From positions 1-44,327 of IMG/VR virus record IMGVR_UViG_3300025674_000086: DNA of 44,327 nucleotides. One strand, given 5' to 3'. Positions 1 to 8,021 of the stretch are shown one piece after another; within the stretch, counting starts at the first letter, position 1; every line of letters begins with the position of its first letter. The position numbers and the translations under genes are program-made. The notes below the pieces were generated by a model. The model was not told where the DNA came from. It made no database searches and was given only the letters and a program-made list of their open reading frames with translations. The stretch comes from a virus.

Positions 1-2
1 AT

Positions 3-125
3 GGAGGACAAAGAGGTTTAGACGAATTTTACGACGCTACGGGCAAACCTAATAATATTTATCCTAAAGAATTTTATTCTCAATATGGGGTAGATGTAAC
101 TTTTTCTGAATTTGATGTAAGTTAA
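3..125 (+). CDS. C-terminal end of an unidentified protein (5' partial)
   Basis: An open frame enters from the left edge and stops with TAA at 123-125, giving about 40 residues that begin GGQRGLDEFYDATG and end SEFDVS. The following gene starts six bases after this stop, so it is probably the upstream member of the same operon. The fragment is too short to assign. The amino-acid composition looks natural, but only the C-terminus is visible. Confidence 0.55.
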   Translation, partial: GGQRGLDEFYDATGKPNNIYPKEFYSQYGVDVTFSEFDVS

Positions 126-130
126 AAGTC

Positions 131-718
131 ATGTTAAAAAAAGAATTTAAAAAGAAGGACGTAGAACGTATGCGTAACCTGATTAAAGGTAAATCAGGTG
201 AATCCTCTGAGTTACAAGTTGGCTATACTGCCAAAAAAGAAGATCACAAAGAAGGTGATATTTGGGAAGAAAATGGTAAGAAATGGACTATTAAGGATGG
301 TATCAAACAAACTGCTACTAAACTTGATAAAGTAAAAAAAGAAGCTATTATGCCTTTATTTTGTCCTTCATGTGGTTCTATGATGAAAAAACGCAATGAT
401 GTTAAAATGTATAAAATACATAAAACATGTTTTGATTGTGTTATTGATATGGAAGCTAAACTTAAAAATGAAGGTAAATTTAAAGAATATGAACGTACTA
501 TAGTAGCAAATAATGCTGAATCTTATTTAAATGATTTAGAACAATATTTATTAGAAGCAATCAATATATCAAATACTCAATACGTTTCTGAAAGAGGTGA
601 AGTTGAAAGGTGGAAAGGTGGAATTAATAAAGAAGAATTTAAAGAATATATGGAAAAAAATCTTTCTGAATTTAGAAAAAAAATTGACGATTACAAAAAC
701 AACAAAACAAATGATTAA
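131..718 (+). CDS. Zinc-ribbon-like conserved phage protein
   Basis: A 195-residue, highly charged protein. Two CxxC pairs (C78/C81 in CPSC and C100/C103 in CFDC) are spaced like a four-cysteine zinc ribbon. The N-terminal part is lysine-rich and the C-terminal half reads as charged helix. Seen directly: the cysteine pattern and charge. Inferred: zinc binding and perhaps nucleic-acid or protein contact. It overlaps the next gene by 8 nt (ATGATTAA), so the two are probably translationally coupled. Proteins of this general look occur in T4-like marine phages, but I cannot name a function. Confidence 0.8.
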   Translation: MLKKEFKKKDVERMRNLIKGKSGESSELQVGYTAKKEDHKEGDIWEENGKKWTIKDGIKQTATKLDKVKKEAIMPLFCPSCGSMMKKRNDVKMYKIHKTCFDCVIDMEAKLKNEGKFKEYERTIVANNAESYLNDLEQYLLEAINISNTQYVSERGEVERWKGGINKEEFKEYMEKNLSEFRKKIDDYKNNKTND

Positions 719-1319
719 ATTAAGAGAACTTTTATTTGGCAAACCTGACTGCGATTGTGGTTGTGGTAATTGTGAAGGCACCAAACTTAACGAACAAACC
801 ACAATTTCAGAAAATTTACAATATCATTTAGATAATAAAATTCCATTAGGTGAGTCAATTTTTAGAATTAGTTCTAATGCTCACGTTAAATTATTTAAAG
901 AAGTCAGAGAACTTTGGGAAGCAGGTAAAATGCAACTTTCTGAAGCTGACGAATATTTTATGCACACCGATGCGGGTCGTCAAGGAATGTATGAAGGTAA
1001 ATTAGTACCTCTTGATTTACCTTATGTTATGGAAGCTGAAAAGAAAAAAAATCCACCATTAAATAAACCAAAACGTGGGGGTCCTAAAGCATATTATGTT
1101 TATGTTAGAGATCCTAAATCTAAAAGAATTAAAAAAGTAACGTTTGGTTCTGGTGGTTTAAGAGCAAAAATTAGTAACAAGAAAGCAGCCCAAGCTTTCG
1201 CAAAACGCCATAATTGTGATCAGAAAAAAGATAGAACTAAAGCTAGTTACTGGAGTTGTAACTTACCTCGCTACGCTAAGCAATTGGGTCTTGGTGAACC
1301 TGCTTCCAGATATTGGTAA
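711..1319 (+). CDS. Conserved basic phage protein with cysteine-rich N-terminus
   Basis: 202 residues from the ATG at 711. I prefer this start to the in-frame ATG at 597 because the latter would overlap the upstream gene by 122 nt, whereas 711 gives an 8-nt overlap. The N-terminus MIKLRELLFG is followed by a cysteine cluster (C14, C16, C18, C21). The C-terminal half carries KAYYVYVRDPKSKRIKKV, an RHNC element and YWSCNLPRYAK, a basic aromatic block that I associate with small conserved proteins of T4-like marine phages, possibly virion-associated. The MIKLRELLF opening resembles that of the gene at 22471. The function is unknown. Confidence 0.8.
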   Translation: MIKLRELLFGKPDCDCGCGNCEGTKLNEQTTISENLQYHLDNKIPLGESIFRISSNAHVKLFKEVRELWEAGKMQLSEADEYFMHTDAGRQGMYEGKLVPLDLPYVMEAEKKKNPPLNKPKRGGPKAYYVYVRDPKSKRIKKVTFGSGGLRAKISNKKAAQAFAKRHNCDQKKDRTKASYWSCNLPRYAKQLGLGEPASRYW

Positions 1320-1584
1320 GCCATATACTGACATAAAAGAATCAGACGGCTCTATAAGTCGTCTGTTTTCTGCTTCAATTAAGCCTGAAAAATTAAAATG
1401 GCATATGGATGATGAGGATCGAATTGTTGAACCTCTTGGCCCAAATAATTGGCAATTCCAATTAGAAGATCAATTACCTGTTCCTTTAAACAAGCCTATA
1501 TTTATTAAGAGACATCAATGGCATCGTCTTATAAAAGGAGACGGGCCATTAATGGTTAGTATAATTAAACATGGAAGAACGTAA
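1294..1584 (+). CDS. Small cupin-like protein, probable GTG start
   Basis: The frame is open from 1216, but its first part is a shadow of the conserved end of the previous gene, and no ATG occurs before the conserved core. I chose GTG at 1294 (MNLLPDIGKPYTDI); TTG at 1291 is equally possible. The product is about 96 residues. The stretch WHMDDEDRIVEPL, then PLNKPIFIKRHQWHRLIKG and a final VSIIKHGRT reads like a minimal cupin barrel with His/Asp/His metal-ligand candidates (WHxDxEDR and HxWHR). Small proteins of this type occur in T4-like cyanophages. Metal binding is inferred. The gene overlaps its downstream neighbour by 14 nt. Confidence 0.6.
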   Translation: MNLLPDIGKPYTDIKESDGSISRLFSASIKPEKLKWHMDDEDRIVEPLGPNNWQFQLEDQLPVPLNKPIFIKRHQWHRLIKGDGPLMVSIIKHGRT

Positions 1585-2389
1585 ACTATCAAAATCGGTA
1601 GAAAAAATAGCCAAATCATTGCCAGACGCTGAATTTAAAAAGCGTTATGGTAAAGATTGGATGTCTGTAAAAATAGCTACAGCAGAAAAAATGGCTAAAA
1701 AAAACGAAAATATTGATTTAGGTAGCGCTGAACCTATAATTTCTGCTTTATTATTAATTTTAGGACCTTTAGGAATTTATGTTGGTATGGAAAAACTACG
1801 TAAATTAGCTGAAAAATATGTTGATCCTATTAGAGATAGATTTGATAATAAAGTAGGTGAAGCTATTAAGTTTTTAAAAATTAATGCTAAAGAATTACGT
1901 AAAGCTGCTAAAGAAAGTCAAGATGCCTTTGAACAAAAAATGGCTGATTTGCTTGATGGTCTATATGAAGAAAAAGCTAAACGTGATAGATGTCTTCGTA
2001 TAGCAGACAGAAAATTTAAAAAACCATCTGCTTATAAAAGTGGTGCAGTAGTTAGATGTCGTAAAGGTGATATTTGGAAAGGTTTAAAAGAATCCTATAG
2101 CCAATTAAATGAAAAAGAAAAAGAAACCTTACGTACATGGTTTAAACGTAAAGGAGCCCCTGGTAAAACCGGGGGTTGGGTTGACTGCAATTCACCTATC
2201 CGTAAAGATGGTAAAATTACAGGATACAAACCTTGCGGTAGACAAAAAGGCGAAAAACGTAAATACCCAGCATGTCGCCCCACAGCTGCTAGATGTAAAG
2301 ATCCTGGAAAAGGTAAATCATGGGGTAAAACAACAGAATCTGAACTCAGACAATATATAAAAGAAATAATTAAAAACACATTATCATGA
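1571..2389 (+). CDS. Basic protein with DUF5872-like C-terminus
   Basis: 272 residues. Residues about 50-70 form a hydrophobic helix (SALLLILGPLGIYVGM), followed by a long charged helical region. The C-terminal third has the pattern KRKGAPGKTGGWVDCNSP, KPCGRQKGEKRKYPACRPT and ARCKDPGKGKSWGKT. I recognise this cysteine- and basic-rich block as similar to the phage-associated DUF5872 family; the family name is from memory. The last residues, ELRQYIKEIIKNTLS, match a short helix motif that recurs in several other proteins of this phage. No biochemical function is known. The gene overlaps the next by 4 nt (ATGA). Confidence 0.8.
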   Translation: MEERKLSKSVEKIAKSLPDAEFKKRYGKDWMSVKIATAEKMAKKNENIDLGSAEPIISALLLILGPLGIYVGMEKLRKLAEKYVDPIRDRFDNKVGEAIKFLKINAKELRKAAKESQDAFEQKMADLLDGLYEEKAKRDRCLRIADRKFKKPSAYKSGAVVRCRKGDIWKGLKESYSQLNEKEKETLRTWFKRKGAPGKTGGWVDCNSPIRKDGKITGYKPCGRQKGEKRKYPACRPTAARCKDPGKGKSWGKTTESELRQYIKEIIKNTLS

Positions 2390-2712
2390 GTAAATTAAAT
2401 TTAAGAGACGCACTCAATAACGTTCTTAACAGAACCGATTTAGACGACAAAGTTTTGAAAGAACTCAAAGCTATCAAAGCTAAAGTTGAAAAATTAGAAG
2501 ATCAAGCAGAAGCTAAAATTGAAGATCTACTTGAAGAACCAAAATCATTTATTGCTCGTTTGAGAGCTAACATTGGCTTTTGGTCTATTATTGAATTAGG
2601 AACTATTGGGTTTATTGTTTTACCAGCATGGAATGGTGATTTTAATATAGCTTTTGGCGCTGCTTTAGTTTGGGTTTTATTACACAAACTTGATAAAATT
2701 TGGATAAAATGA
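2386..2712 (+). CDS. Small membrane protein with coiled-coil N-terminus
   Basis: 108 residues. Residues 1-50 form a charged helix with leucine and valine spacing that suggests a coiled coil (VLKELKAIKAKVEKLEDQ). Two hydrophobic segments follow, about residues 66-81 (FWSIIELGTIGFIVLP) and 87-102 (FNIAFGAALVWVLLH), separated by a short WNGDF turn. It should be a two-pass inner-membrane hairpin with a cytoplasmic coiled coil. Starts overlap stops as ATGA at both ends, so it is part of the same operon. I do not recognise the family; a membrane or lysis-related role would be speculation. Confidence 0.75.
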   Translation: MSKLNLRDALNNVLNRTDLDDKVLKELKAIKAKVEKLEDQAEAKIEDLLEEPKSFIARLRANIGFWSIIELGTIGFIVLPAWNGDFNIAFGAALVWVLLHKLDKIWIK

Positions 2713-4583
2713 GCTTTTTAAACGAAGGAACTTTTATAGGAAAAAACGCCGTAGCAGATGCTTTAAAAGACCCTGAATTCAAAGCTTTAAAAAGCGATGA
2801 AAAGGCTAAAGCTATTGCTACTCTTAAACAAGGTGGATCTATAACTACTGAAATAGAAGAAGCTAACGCTTACCTTGCTGCTGCTGATGCTGCTAGAGAT
2901 GCTGGTAAAAAAGAATTTGAATTTCCTGAAGGTAGTGGTAAAATGCATAAAGTTACCCTTAAAAGAGATTTAGATCTTGAAGAAGGTAAATTATCCAAAG
3001 CATTAGGTGGTGTAGCTGTTCTCGCAGGGCTTTTATTAATGAATAAAATTAATTCAAATGATCCTGTAATTCAACGTTTACAAGCCGAATATGAACAAGC
3101 AGATCCTGCTCAACAAGATTCTATTCAAAAACTCATGACTAAAAGATTAATTTTCTTAGATAGTGGTGATTTTGATAGTGAAACTCCTATGGATGAAGCT
3201 AAAGGTGGTGAATATAATCCACCTGAATATACAATTTTTGAACCAGCAAGAGGAGAAAAAGGCAGATTTAGAAGCGCTGTGGGTTACAAACCATTAAAAA
3301 GTCCTACAGACACCGTAGGTGATTTTAAACAATTTACCAAAAAAGCAGCTAAGGTAGCAGGTAAAAGATTTGATAAAGGATTTGCTAAATTTGTAGGAGT
3401 TGAATATGATACCCCATTTTCTGATTTAGTAGATGATTTAGAAAGAGTTTTTAAAGATAATCCTGACAACACTGAATTACAAAAATTTGCTAAAAAATTA
3501 TCTAATATTGAAGATATGTCTAAAGATGAATTTAATTCTTTTATAAAAGAATTAGGTAAAGAAGGATATGATAAAAAAGAACTTCAAAAACTCCAAGATA
3601 GATATAAAAAAGCTCAGCAAGCAAAAACTTCTAAAAACAAAAAAGCCGTGAAAGAAGAAAAAGAACTTCAAAAACTCCAAGATAGATATAAAAAAGCTCA
3701 GCAAGCAAAAACTTCTAAAAACAAAAAAGCCGTGAAAGAAGAAAAAGAACTTAAATTACCTGCAGATACTACTTTTACTATTGATCTTAAGCATCTTATG
3801 CAAAAACATGGTAAAGAAGATACTATTAAACTTACTAAAAAGTTAATGCAACAACTTCATGATAAAGGTAAAGTTGAAGTTGATGGTACTACTTTAGTTT
3901 TTGAAATGAATATGATGCAAGATACTCCACTAGCACTTCCAGAACCACCTGCTCGCGATTACTTAGGCGACGATGGTAAAGATTACGAAGGTGGAATGGC
4001 TAAAAGTCAAATGCTCAAAATGAAAAAATATGCTACGGCATTGTGCGATATGGTAGATGATGAAACACAATTAGAAGCATGGGTTCAAGCTAAAATTACT
4101 AAAGCTTCTGATTATATGTCTGCTGTCTATCATTATTTAGATTATCAAAAATCTAAAATGGATGAAAATTTAAATCCATCAATGATGGATACTGATGAAA
4201 TATTAGTTAGTATTTTAATGAGTGTAGCTAGACTTGGCGAAGAATCTGCTGAACAAGTAGTAGATAATTTAACAGCTGAAGATTTTAAAAAAGCTGCTAT
4301 GATGATGATGAGAGATGTTGATGAAAGAGAAATAGCTAAATTTATTCTTTCTGCTACTAAATTAGATGAAAGTTCTAAAATAAATGAAAATCGCTTAGTA
4401 CCTAAAGACGAATGGGAACAATTAGATATTGAATGGGAAATGCCTAATCCAGATGAAAATAGATTAGATTATCAGGCAGGGGTACTCATTGGAACTACAG
4501 ATGATGGCCGTGAATTTGAATCATATGGTTACTATACTGAATTTGAAGGTCTTGTAATTGATGATGATGTATATGAAGTATGA
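2709..4583 (+). CDS. Large acidic protein with a perfect internal duplication
   Basis: 624 residues from ATG 2709; the alternative TTG at 2700 is three codons upstream, but the ATGA overlap with the previous stop favours 2709. The protein is charged, largely helical, and has one short hydrophobic segment near residue 100 (LGGVAVLAGLLLMNKI). Residues 291-346 are two identical 28-residue copies starting ELQKLQDRYKKAQQ, encoded by identical 84-bp DNA copies. The rest resembles internal or core-type structural proteins of T4-like phages in composition only. I do not recognise the family. A role inside the prohead or virion is possible but unproven. Confidence 0.8.
   Translation: MSFLNEGTFIGKNAVADALKDPEFKALKSDEKAKAIATLKQGGSITTEIEEANAYLAAADAARDAGKKEFEFPEGSGKMHKVTLKRDLDLEEGKLSKALGGVAVLAGLLLMNKINSNDPVIQRLQAEYEQADPAQQDSIQKLMTKRLIFLDSGDFDSETPMDEAKGGEYNPPEYTIFEPARGEKGRFRSAVGYKPLKSPTDTVGDFKQFTKKAAKVAGKRFDKGFAKFVGVEYDTPFSDLVDDLERVFKDNPDNTELQKFAKKLSNIEDMSKDEFNSFIKELGKEGYDKKELQKLQDRYKKAQQAKTSKNKKAVKEEKELQKLQDRYKKAQQAKTSKNKKAVKEEKELKLPADTTFTIDLKHLMQKHGKEDTIKLTKKLMQQLHDKGKVEVDGTTLVFEMNMMQDTPLALPEPPARDYLGDDGKDYEGGMAKSQMLKMKKYATALCDMVDDETQLEAWVQAKITKASDYMSAVYHYLDYQKSKMDENLNPSMMDTDEILVSILMSVARLGEESAEQVVDNLTAEDFKKAAMMMMRDVDEREIAKFILSATKLDESSKINENRLVPKDEWEQLDIEWEMPNPDENRLDYQAGVLIGTTDDGREFESYGYYTEFEGLVIDDDVYEV
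3579..3746 (+). repeat. Perfect 84-bp tandem duplication in coding sequence
   Basis: Copy 1 is 3579-3662 and copy 2 is 3663-3746. The copies are identical base for base, and the first six bases recur again at 3747 before divergence. The unit is 28 codons, so the reading frame is kept. Identity at silent positions implies a recent duplication. Confidence 0.95.
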
Positions 4584-5029
4584 ATAAATTAACTGAACAA
4601 CGACTAAGACGTAAAATACGTCAAATAATAAGGGAAGAACGTGAATATCAATTACGTGATTTATCACCTGGAGCATATAGTGCTTTAGGTTCTGATATAT
4701 TAGGTATCCCTCCTTCTGCTATTGTAGATGTTAAAATAGTTAAAGCGCCTAAACCAATTTTTAAATGTTTTCTTGAAAATGGTCAAACATTTAACTTAAT
4801 TGACAACGGTGAATATATGCAAGCTGATATTAATCGTATTTTATTTGATTTAGATAGAGACGATGATATTAATGGTGCAAAATATGAACTTGAAAAACTA
4901 ATGCAAAAAGGAAGCATCCCATCTGATGAAGAACCCGCAAATACTAGTTCAGAAGAATTACCACCTGAAGCAGAACCGGGATTTGAAAAACCTGCAGGTG
5001 AAGAACCCGCAGAAGAACCCGCAGCATAA
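4580..5029 (+). CDS. Small protein with helical N-terminus and acidic Pro/Glu tail
   Basis: 149 residues. The N-terminus LTEQRLRRKIRQIIREER is a basic amphipathic helix matching a motif repeated in other proteins of this phage. The middle (about residues 30-95) looks globular (ILGIPPSAIVDVKIV, FKCFLENGQTFNLI). The C-terminus from about residue 112 is a low-complexity EEP/PAE tail. IRE followed by E in the N-terminal helix would fit the T4-type prohead protease consensus (hydrophobic-x-Glu), which would make this a candidate core protein; that is inference. It is joined to its neighbours by ATGA and TAATG junctions. Confidence 0.75.
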   Translation: MNKLTEQRLRRKIRQIIREEREYQLRDLSPGAYSALGSDILGIPPSAIVDVKIVKAPKPIFKCFLENGQTFNLIDNGEYMQADINRILFDLDRDDDINGAKYELEKLMQKGSIPSDEEPANTSSEELPPEAEPGFEKPAGEEPAEEPAA

Positions 5030-5424
5030 TGAATAATAATCCAAAATTTAATCAAGCAGCAGCAGGTATTTATCGCGATGCCGTCAAAAAATTTGACATC
5101 CAAAATACCCCTAGGTTAGTCCTTCGTAAAGATGAAGAAAACGGAGCTAAAACATTAGGACGTACTGCTTATTATGATCCTTCTGATATGACAATTGTTC
5201 TTTACATTAGTGGTCGCCACCCTAAAGATATTCTTCGTTCATTTGCTCATGAATTAATTCACCACGTTCAAAATGAACGAGGCGATTTACAAATGGGAGA
5301 CGCTAGTAATCCTCAGTATGCTCAACAAGACGATCACCTTCGTAATATGGAAAAAGAAGCATACCTTGAAGGTAACTTATTGATGAGAGACTTTGAAGAC
5401 AATTTTAAATACCAACAACAATAA
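5029..5424 (+). CDS. HExxH metalloprotease-like protein
   Basis: 131 residues. HELIHH at 74-79 contains the zincin motif HExxH. A second acidic helix, NMEKEAYLEGN at 107-116, carries glutamates positioned as in gluzincin-type third ligands. An N-terminal beta-rich part precedes the active-site helix, as in minimal metallopeptidase domains. There is no signal peptide. It could process a virion protein or simply be a structural domain that kept the fold; the substrate is unknown. It is the last gene of the operon and is followed at 5478 by a strong terminator. Confidence 0.75.
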   Translation: MNNNPKFNQAAAGIYRDAVKKFDIQNTPRLVLRKDEENGAKTLGRTAYYDPSDMTIVLYISGRHPKDILRSFAHELIHHVQNERGDLQMGDASNPQYAQQDDHLRNMEKEAYLEGNLLMRDFEDNFKYQQQ

Positions 5425-5477
5425 CAAATAAACATATAGACTGATTCATAGCCAGTCGATCAAATAAAATTTTAGAG

Positions 5478-5512
5478 AGCTGTGACCTCATTTGGGGTTA
5501 CAGCTTTTTTTT
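5478..5512 (+). terminator. Intrinsic terminator after the metalloprotease-like gene
   Basis: AGCTGTGACC pairs with GGTTACAGCT (one G-U pair) around a short loop, followed by a run of T. It closes the 131-5424 operon. Confidence 0.9.
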
Positions 5513-5539
5513 ATTATATTTAAAAGTTAAGATTAAACC

Positions 5540-6946
5540 ATGGAAAAAATAGTAATAATCGGAGCCGGTGTAGCGGGCGTAAACGCTGCAACTAAGTTAA
5601 TTGACAATGGTTATCCTGGTGACCATATCACAATCATTGATATGGGTAATGATCCTTACAACCGTAAACCAGAGGAAGTAATGACTGGGTTTATGGGTGC
5701 AGGTGGTTGGAGTGACGGCAAGTTAACGTATCATACTTCAATTGGAGGTCATATGTCCAAATATTGTGGTGAAGACAAAGCTATGTCGTTATTTAACGAA
5801 GTAATTGAGAATTTTAAGCGCTTCCACCCCAAACCAGAAGCGGTACAATGTTCAAATCCTGAAGCAGAACCTGAATTTATTAAACCATATTTTGGTTTAC
5901 GATTGTTCCCTGTATGGCACGTAGGTACAGATTACCTCCACGAAATTGGTAAAAATTGGTATGATTTCCTTTGTGGCAAAGGTGTTAATTTTATTTGGAA
6001 CCATAAAGTAGAACAAATTGATTTTAATGATCAAATAGCCTTTTACGCACATAACCACCCAGAATCAAAAGGTGTTAAAGGTATTGAATATGATCGTTTG
6101 ATCTTTGGTGTAGGTAAATCAGGTATTGATTTTGGCAAAGCACTCGCTGAACAATATAACCTCCCAACAGAAGCAAAACCAGTACAAATCGGGGTTCGTT
6201 TTGAAGCGCCACAAAAACACTTTCAAAAACTTATTGATGTAAGTTATGATTTTAAATTGTACCGTAAGTTTGATGATGAAGGCGTATCGCTTCGTTCATT
6301 CTGTACTAACAATAACGCAGCTTATGTAGCCGTTGAAGAAACGTATGGAGATCATAGCTACAACGGACATGCTAAAAAAGACGAGGCCCATCGAAATAAT
6401 ATGACTAACTTCGGTATACTCATGGAAATTCAGGGTATCGATAAACCATTTGATTGGTCTCGTGAAGCAGTTAAAAAACTCCAAATTAATGGCACTGGCA
6501 CCTATTTTTCACCTAGCAAACGTGTACCATCTAAAACAAGTGAAGGTGATTATGTTAAAACAGAAATCGTAGATAATATGGATATTTTATATGATGCTAT
6601 TGGTGATAATGCAACATATATTATTGATTTTATCGAGGATATGCAAAAAGTATTCCCAACACTTGGAAATGATTGGGGTGTTTATATGCCCGAAGTAAAA
6701 TATCTTTCACCTGAACCACTTGTAGATTACGATACTTTAGCGCTTGCTGACTTTAACAATGTACACTTTGTAGGCGATGCTCTTTCAGCAAGAGGCATCA
6801 CAGTAAGCGGAGCACAAGGAACATATGTTGCTGAATATATTATTCACTGCCATAATGAAGAATTATTTAGTCATTTAGAAGATGGTAACTATATTGGCGG
6901 ATTAACAATGCCTAAAGAAAAATCAGAATATTGGAAAACAATTTAA
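5540..6946 (+). CDS. FAD-dependent dehydrogenase (COG2509-like)
   Basis: 468 residues. The N-terminus KIVIIGAGVAGVNAA is a Rossmann dinucleotide-binding GxGxxG motif (residues 3-17). GAGGWSDGKL at 53-62 matches the GGxGxxSDGKL signature I associate with the COG2509 group of uncharacterised FAD-dependent dehydrogenases. The C-terminal GDALSARGITVSGAQGT (412-428) is the second FAD-contacting motif. The length is normal for the family and the frame is intact, so the enzyme should be functional. The substrate is unknown. It follows a terminator and begins an accessory gene set, which suggests an acquired metabolic gene. There is no clear Shine-Dalgarno sequence. FAD binding is well supported; the physiological role is open. 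Confidence 0.85.
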   Translation: MEKIVIIGAGVAGVNAATKLIDNGYPGDHITIIDMGNDPYNRKPEEVMTGFMGAGGWSDGKLTYHTSIGGHMSKYCGEDKAMSLFNEVIENFKRFHPKPEAVQCSNPEAEPEFIKPYFGLRLFPVWHVGTDYLHEIGKNWYDFLCGKGVNFIWNHKVEQIDFNDQIAFYAHNHPESKGVKGIEYDRLIFGVGKSGIDFGKALAEQYNLPTEAKPVQIGVRFEAPQKHFQKLIDVSYDFKLYRKFDDEGVSLRSFCTNNNAAYVAVEETYGDHSYNGHAKKDEAHRNNMTNFGILMEIQGIDKPFDWSREAVKKLQINGTGTYFSPSKRVPSKTSEGDYVKTEIVDNMDILYDAIGDNATYIIDFIEDMQKVFPTLGNDWGVYMPEVKYLSPEPLVDYDTLALADFNNVHFVGDALSARGITVSGAQGTYVAEYIIHCHNEELFSHLEDGNYIGGLTMPKEKSEYWKTI

Positions 6947-7203
6947 AACTTAAAAAATACCCTATTATATTCTTTTCTGCGTTAGCATTAGAAATAGGTA
7001 GTACAATGTATATCAGTTCAGTAGCAGATAAAAACATGGCATCAACTATGTTTTGGGCATTTTTAGGTCCTTTTATAGCATTACCTTTTGCTGGTTATGT
7101 AGCTGACGAAAAAACATGGAAGGGTAGATTTTATCTAGCTTTATCTAGCTCAATAGGATATACTATAGGAGCTTTGATATCAATGTATTTTATATTAAAT
7201 TAA
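6931..7203 (+). CDS. Small multi-pass membrane protein, TTG start
   Basis: 90 residues starting with TTG at 6931 and overlapping the dehydrogenase gene by 16 nt; no ATG lies before the first membrane segment. Hydrophobic segments lie at about residues 10-28, 38-57 and 68-88, so three transmembrane helices are likely. Short charged linkers (DKNMAS, ADEKTWKGR) separate them. I do not recognise the family. Its coupling to the FAD enzyme could mean the pair acts together at the membrane, but this is contextual inference only. Confidence 0.7.
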   Translation: MENNLKLKKYPIIFFSALALEIGSTMYISSVADKNMASTMFWAFLGPFIALPFAGYVADEKTWKGRFYLALSSSIGYTIGALISMYFILN

Positions 7204-7209
7204 TAAGAA

Positions 7210-7515
7210 ATGGATAAAAACGAAGAAAAAAGACTTAAAGAAGCTCGTCTTATTGATGAACAAAATCGTTTAAGAGGTAAAGAAACGTTTCCTAAAACTA
7301 AACGATTAAAGGCGCCTGATGGTACAATAGCTTATTATTGGGATAATAAACTTCATAATTGGGAAGGACCCGCTTTAATTCCTGAGGGTAATAATCGTTT
7401 AAGAGAATATTATCTCTATGGGATAAAAAAAACTGAAGAAGAATGGAAAGAGGCTAAAAGAAGTGGACATGGATTACCATGGTATAAAAATCCTGCATAT
7501 AAAGAAAGAAGCTAA
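7210..7515 (+). CDS. Small MORN-like hypothetical protein
   Basis: 101 residues. The N-terminal 30 residues are a charged helix. The core, DGTIAYYWDNKLHNWEGP then ALIPEGNNRLREYYLYGI, resembles the Gly/Trp/Tyr beta-hairpin repeats (tyrosine-tryptophan plus HxxxGPA) seen in phage MORN-type proteins. The C-terminus is basic with tryptophans (GLPWYKNP). The molecular role is unknown. It lies six bases after the membrane-protein gene, in the same orientation. Confidence 0.7.
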   Translation: MDKNEEKRLKEARLIDEQNRLRGKETFPKTKRLKAPDGTIAYYWDNKLHNWEGPALIPEGNNRLREYYLYGIKKTEEEWKEAKRSGHGLPWYKNPAYKERS

Positions 7516-7526
7516 TATGTATTAGC
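7511..7526. promoter_or_regulatory. Perfect 16-bp dyad abutting the start of the DUF6884-like gene
   Basis: GCTAATATGTATTAGC is a perfect inverted repeat ending one base before the ATG at 7527 and overlapping the previous stop codon. It could be an operator or a small RNA hairpin. It contains the mini-frame ATG-TAT-TAG at 7517-7525. The function is not known. Confidence 0.4.
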
Positions 7527-8021
7527 ATGCCTAATAAAATAGTCCTTATATCTTGTGTAGCAACTAAAAGAGATAAAGCTCTCCCTGCAGAAGAATTATA
7601 TAACTCTGATTTATTCCATAAAACATTAAATTATGGAAAAAGTTTAAATCCTGATAAAATGTATATTTTATCGGCTAAACATTACCTTTTACCATTAAAA
7701 AAAGTAATTAAACCATATGATGTAACATTAAATAATATGGCTGCGGATGAAAAAAAAGAATGGGCTAATAAGGTATTAGATATTATGAAATATAAAAAAA
7801 TCAACTTAGAAGAAGATGAATTTATAATATTAGCAGGAGCTACTTATAGTAAATATCTTTTACCTGAGTTAAAAAATGTAAAATTACCTCTTAAAGGACT
7901 TAGAATTGGTCAACAAAAGTCTTTCTTAAAGAAAAAGTTAGAACAACTTAAGAAAGCAATAAATGAATTAAAGAATAGATTTTATGAAATTGTCAAAAGA
8001 AAACGTAGAGAACTTATCTAA
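7527..8021 (+). CDS. DUF6884-like protein
   Basis: 164 residues. The motifs KIVLISCVATKRDKALPAEE, LYNSDLFHKT, YILSAKHYLLPL, KPYDVTLNNM and a final LPLKGLRIGQQ follow in the order I recall for the DUF6884 family (LISCxxxKxxxxxPAxxLYxSxLF, YILSAKxGLL, IxPYDxTL). The family is soluble, alpha/beta, and common in phages and mobile elements. The conserved Ser/Cys/Lys and Asp residues suggest an enzyme, but no reaction is established as far as I know. The last part is a lysine-rich helix. It overlaps the next gene by 38 nt. Confidence 0.75.
   Translation: MPNKIVLISCVATKRDKALPAEELYNSDLFHKTLNYGKSLNPDKMYILSAKHYLLPLKKVIKPYDVTLNNMAADEKKEWANKVLDIMKYKKINLEEDEFIILAGATYSKYLLPELKNVKLPLKGLRIGQQKSFLKKKLEQLKKAINELKNRFYEIVKRKRRELI

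Noticed and set aside
597-710. Upstream ATG extension of the 711 gene
   Set aside because: It would overlap the zinc-ribbon gene by 122 nt and read Lys/Asn-rich out-of-frame sequence; the ATG at 711 gives a normal 8-nt overlap.
1216-1293. Upstream ATG for the cupin-like gene
   Set aside because: The 26 residues before 1294 are a frame-shifted reading of the conserved end of the previous gene, so a GTG/TTG start near 1291-1294 is more likely.
2109-2360. Plus-strand open frame inside the DUF5872-like gene
   Set aside because: Alternate-frame shadow of a strongly conserved basic C-terminus, with no start context of its own.
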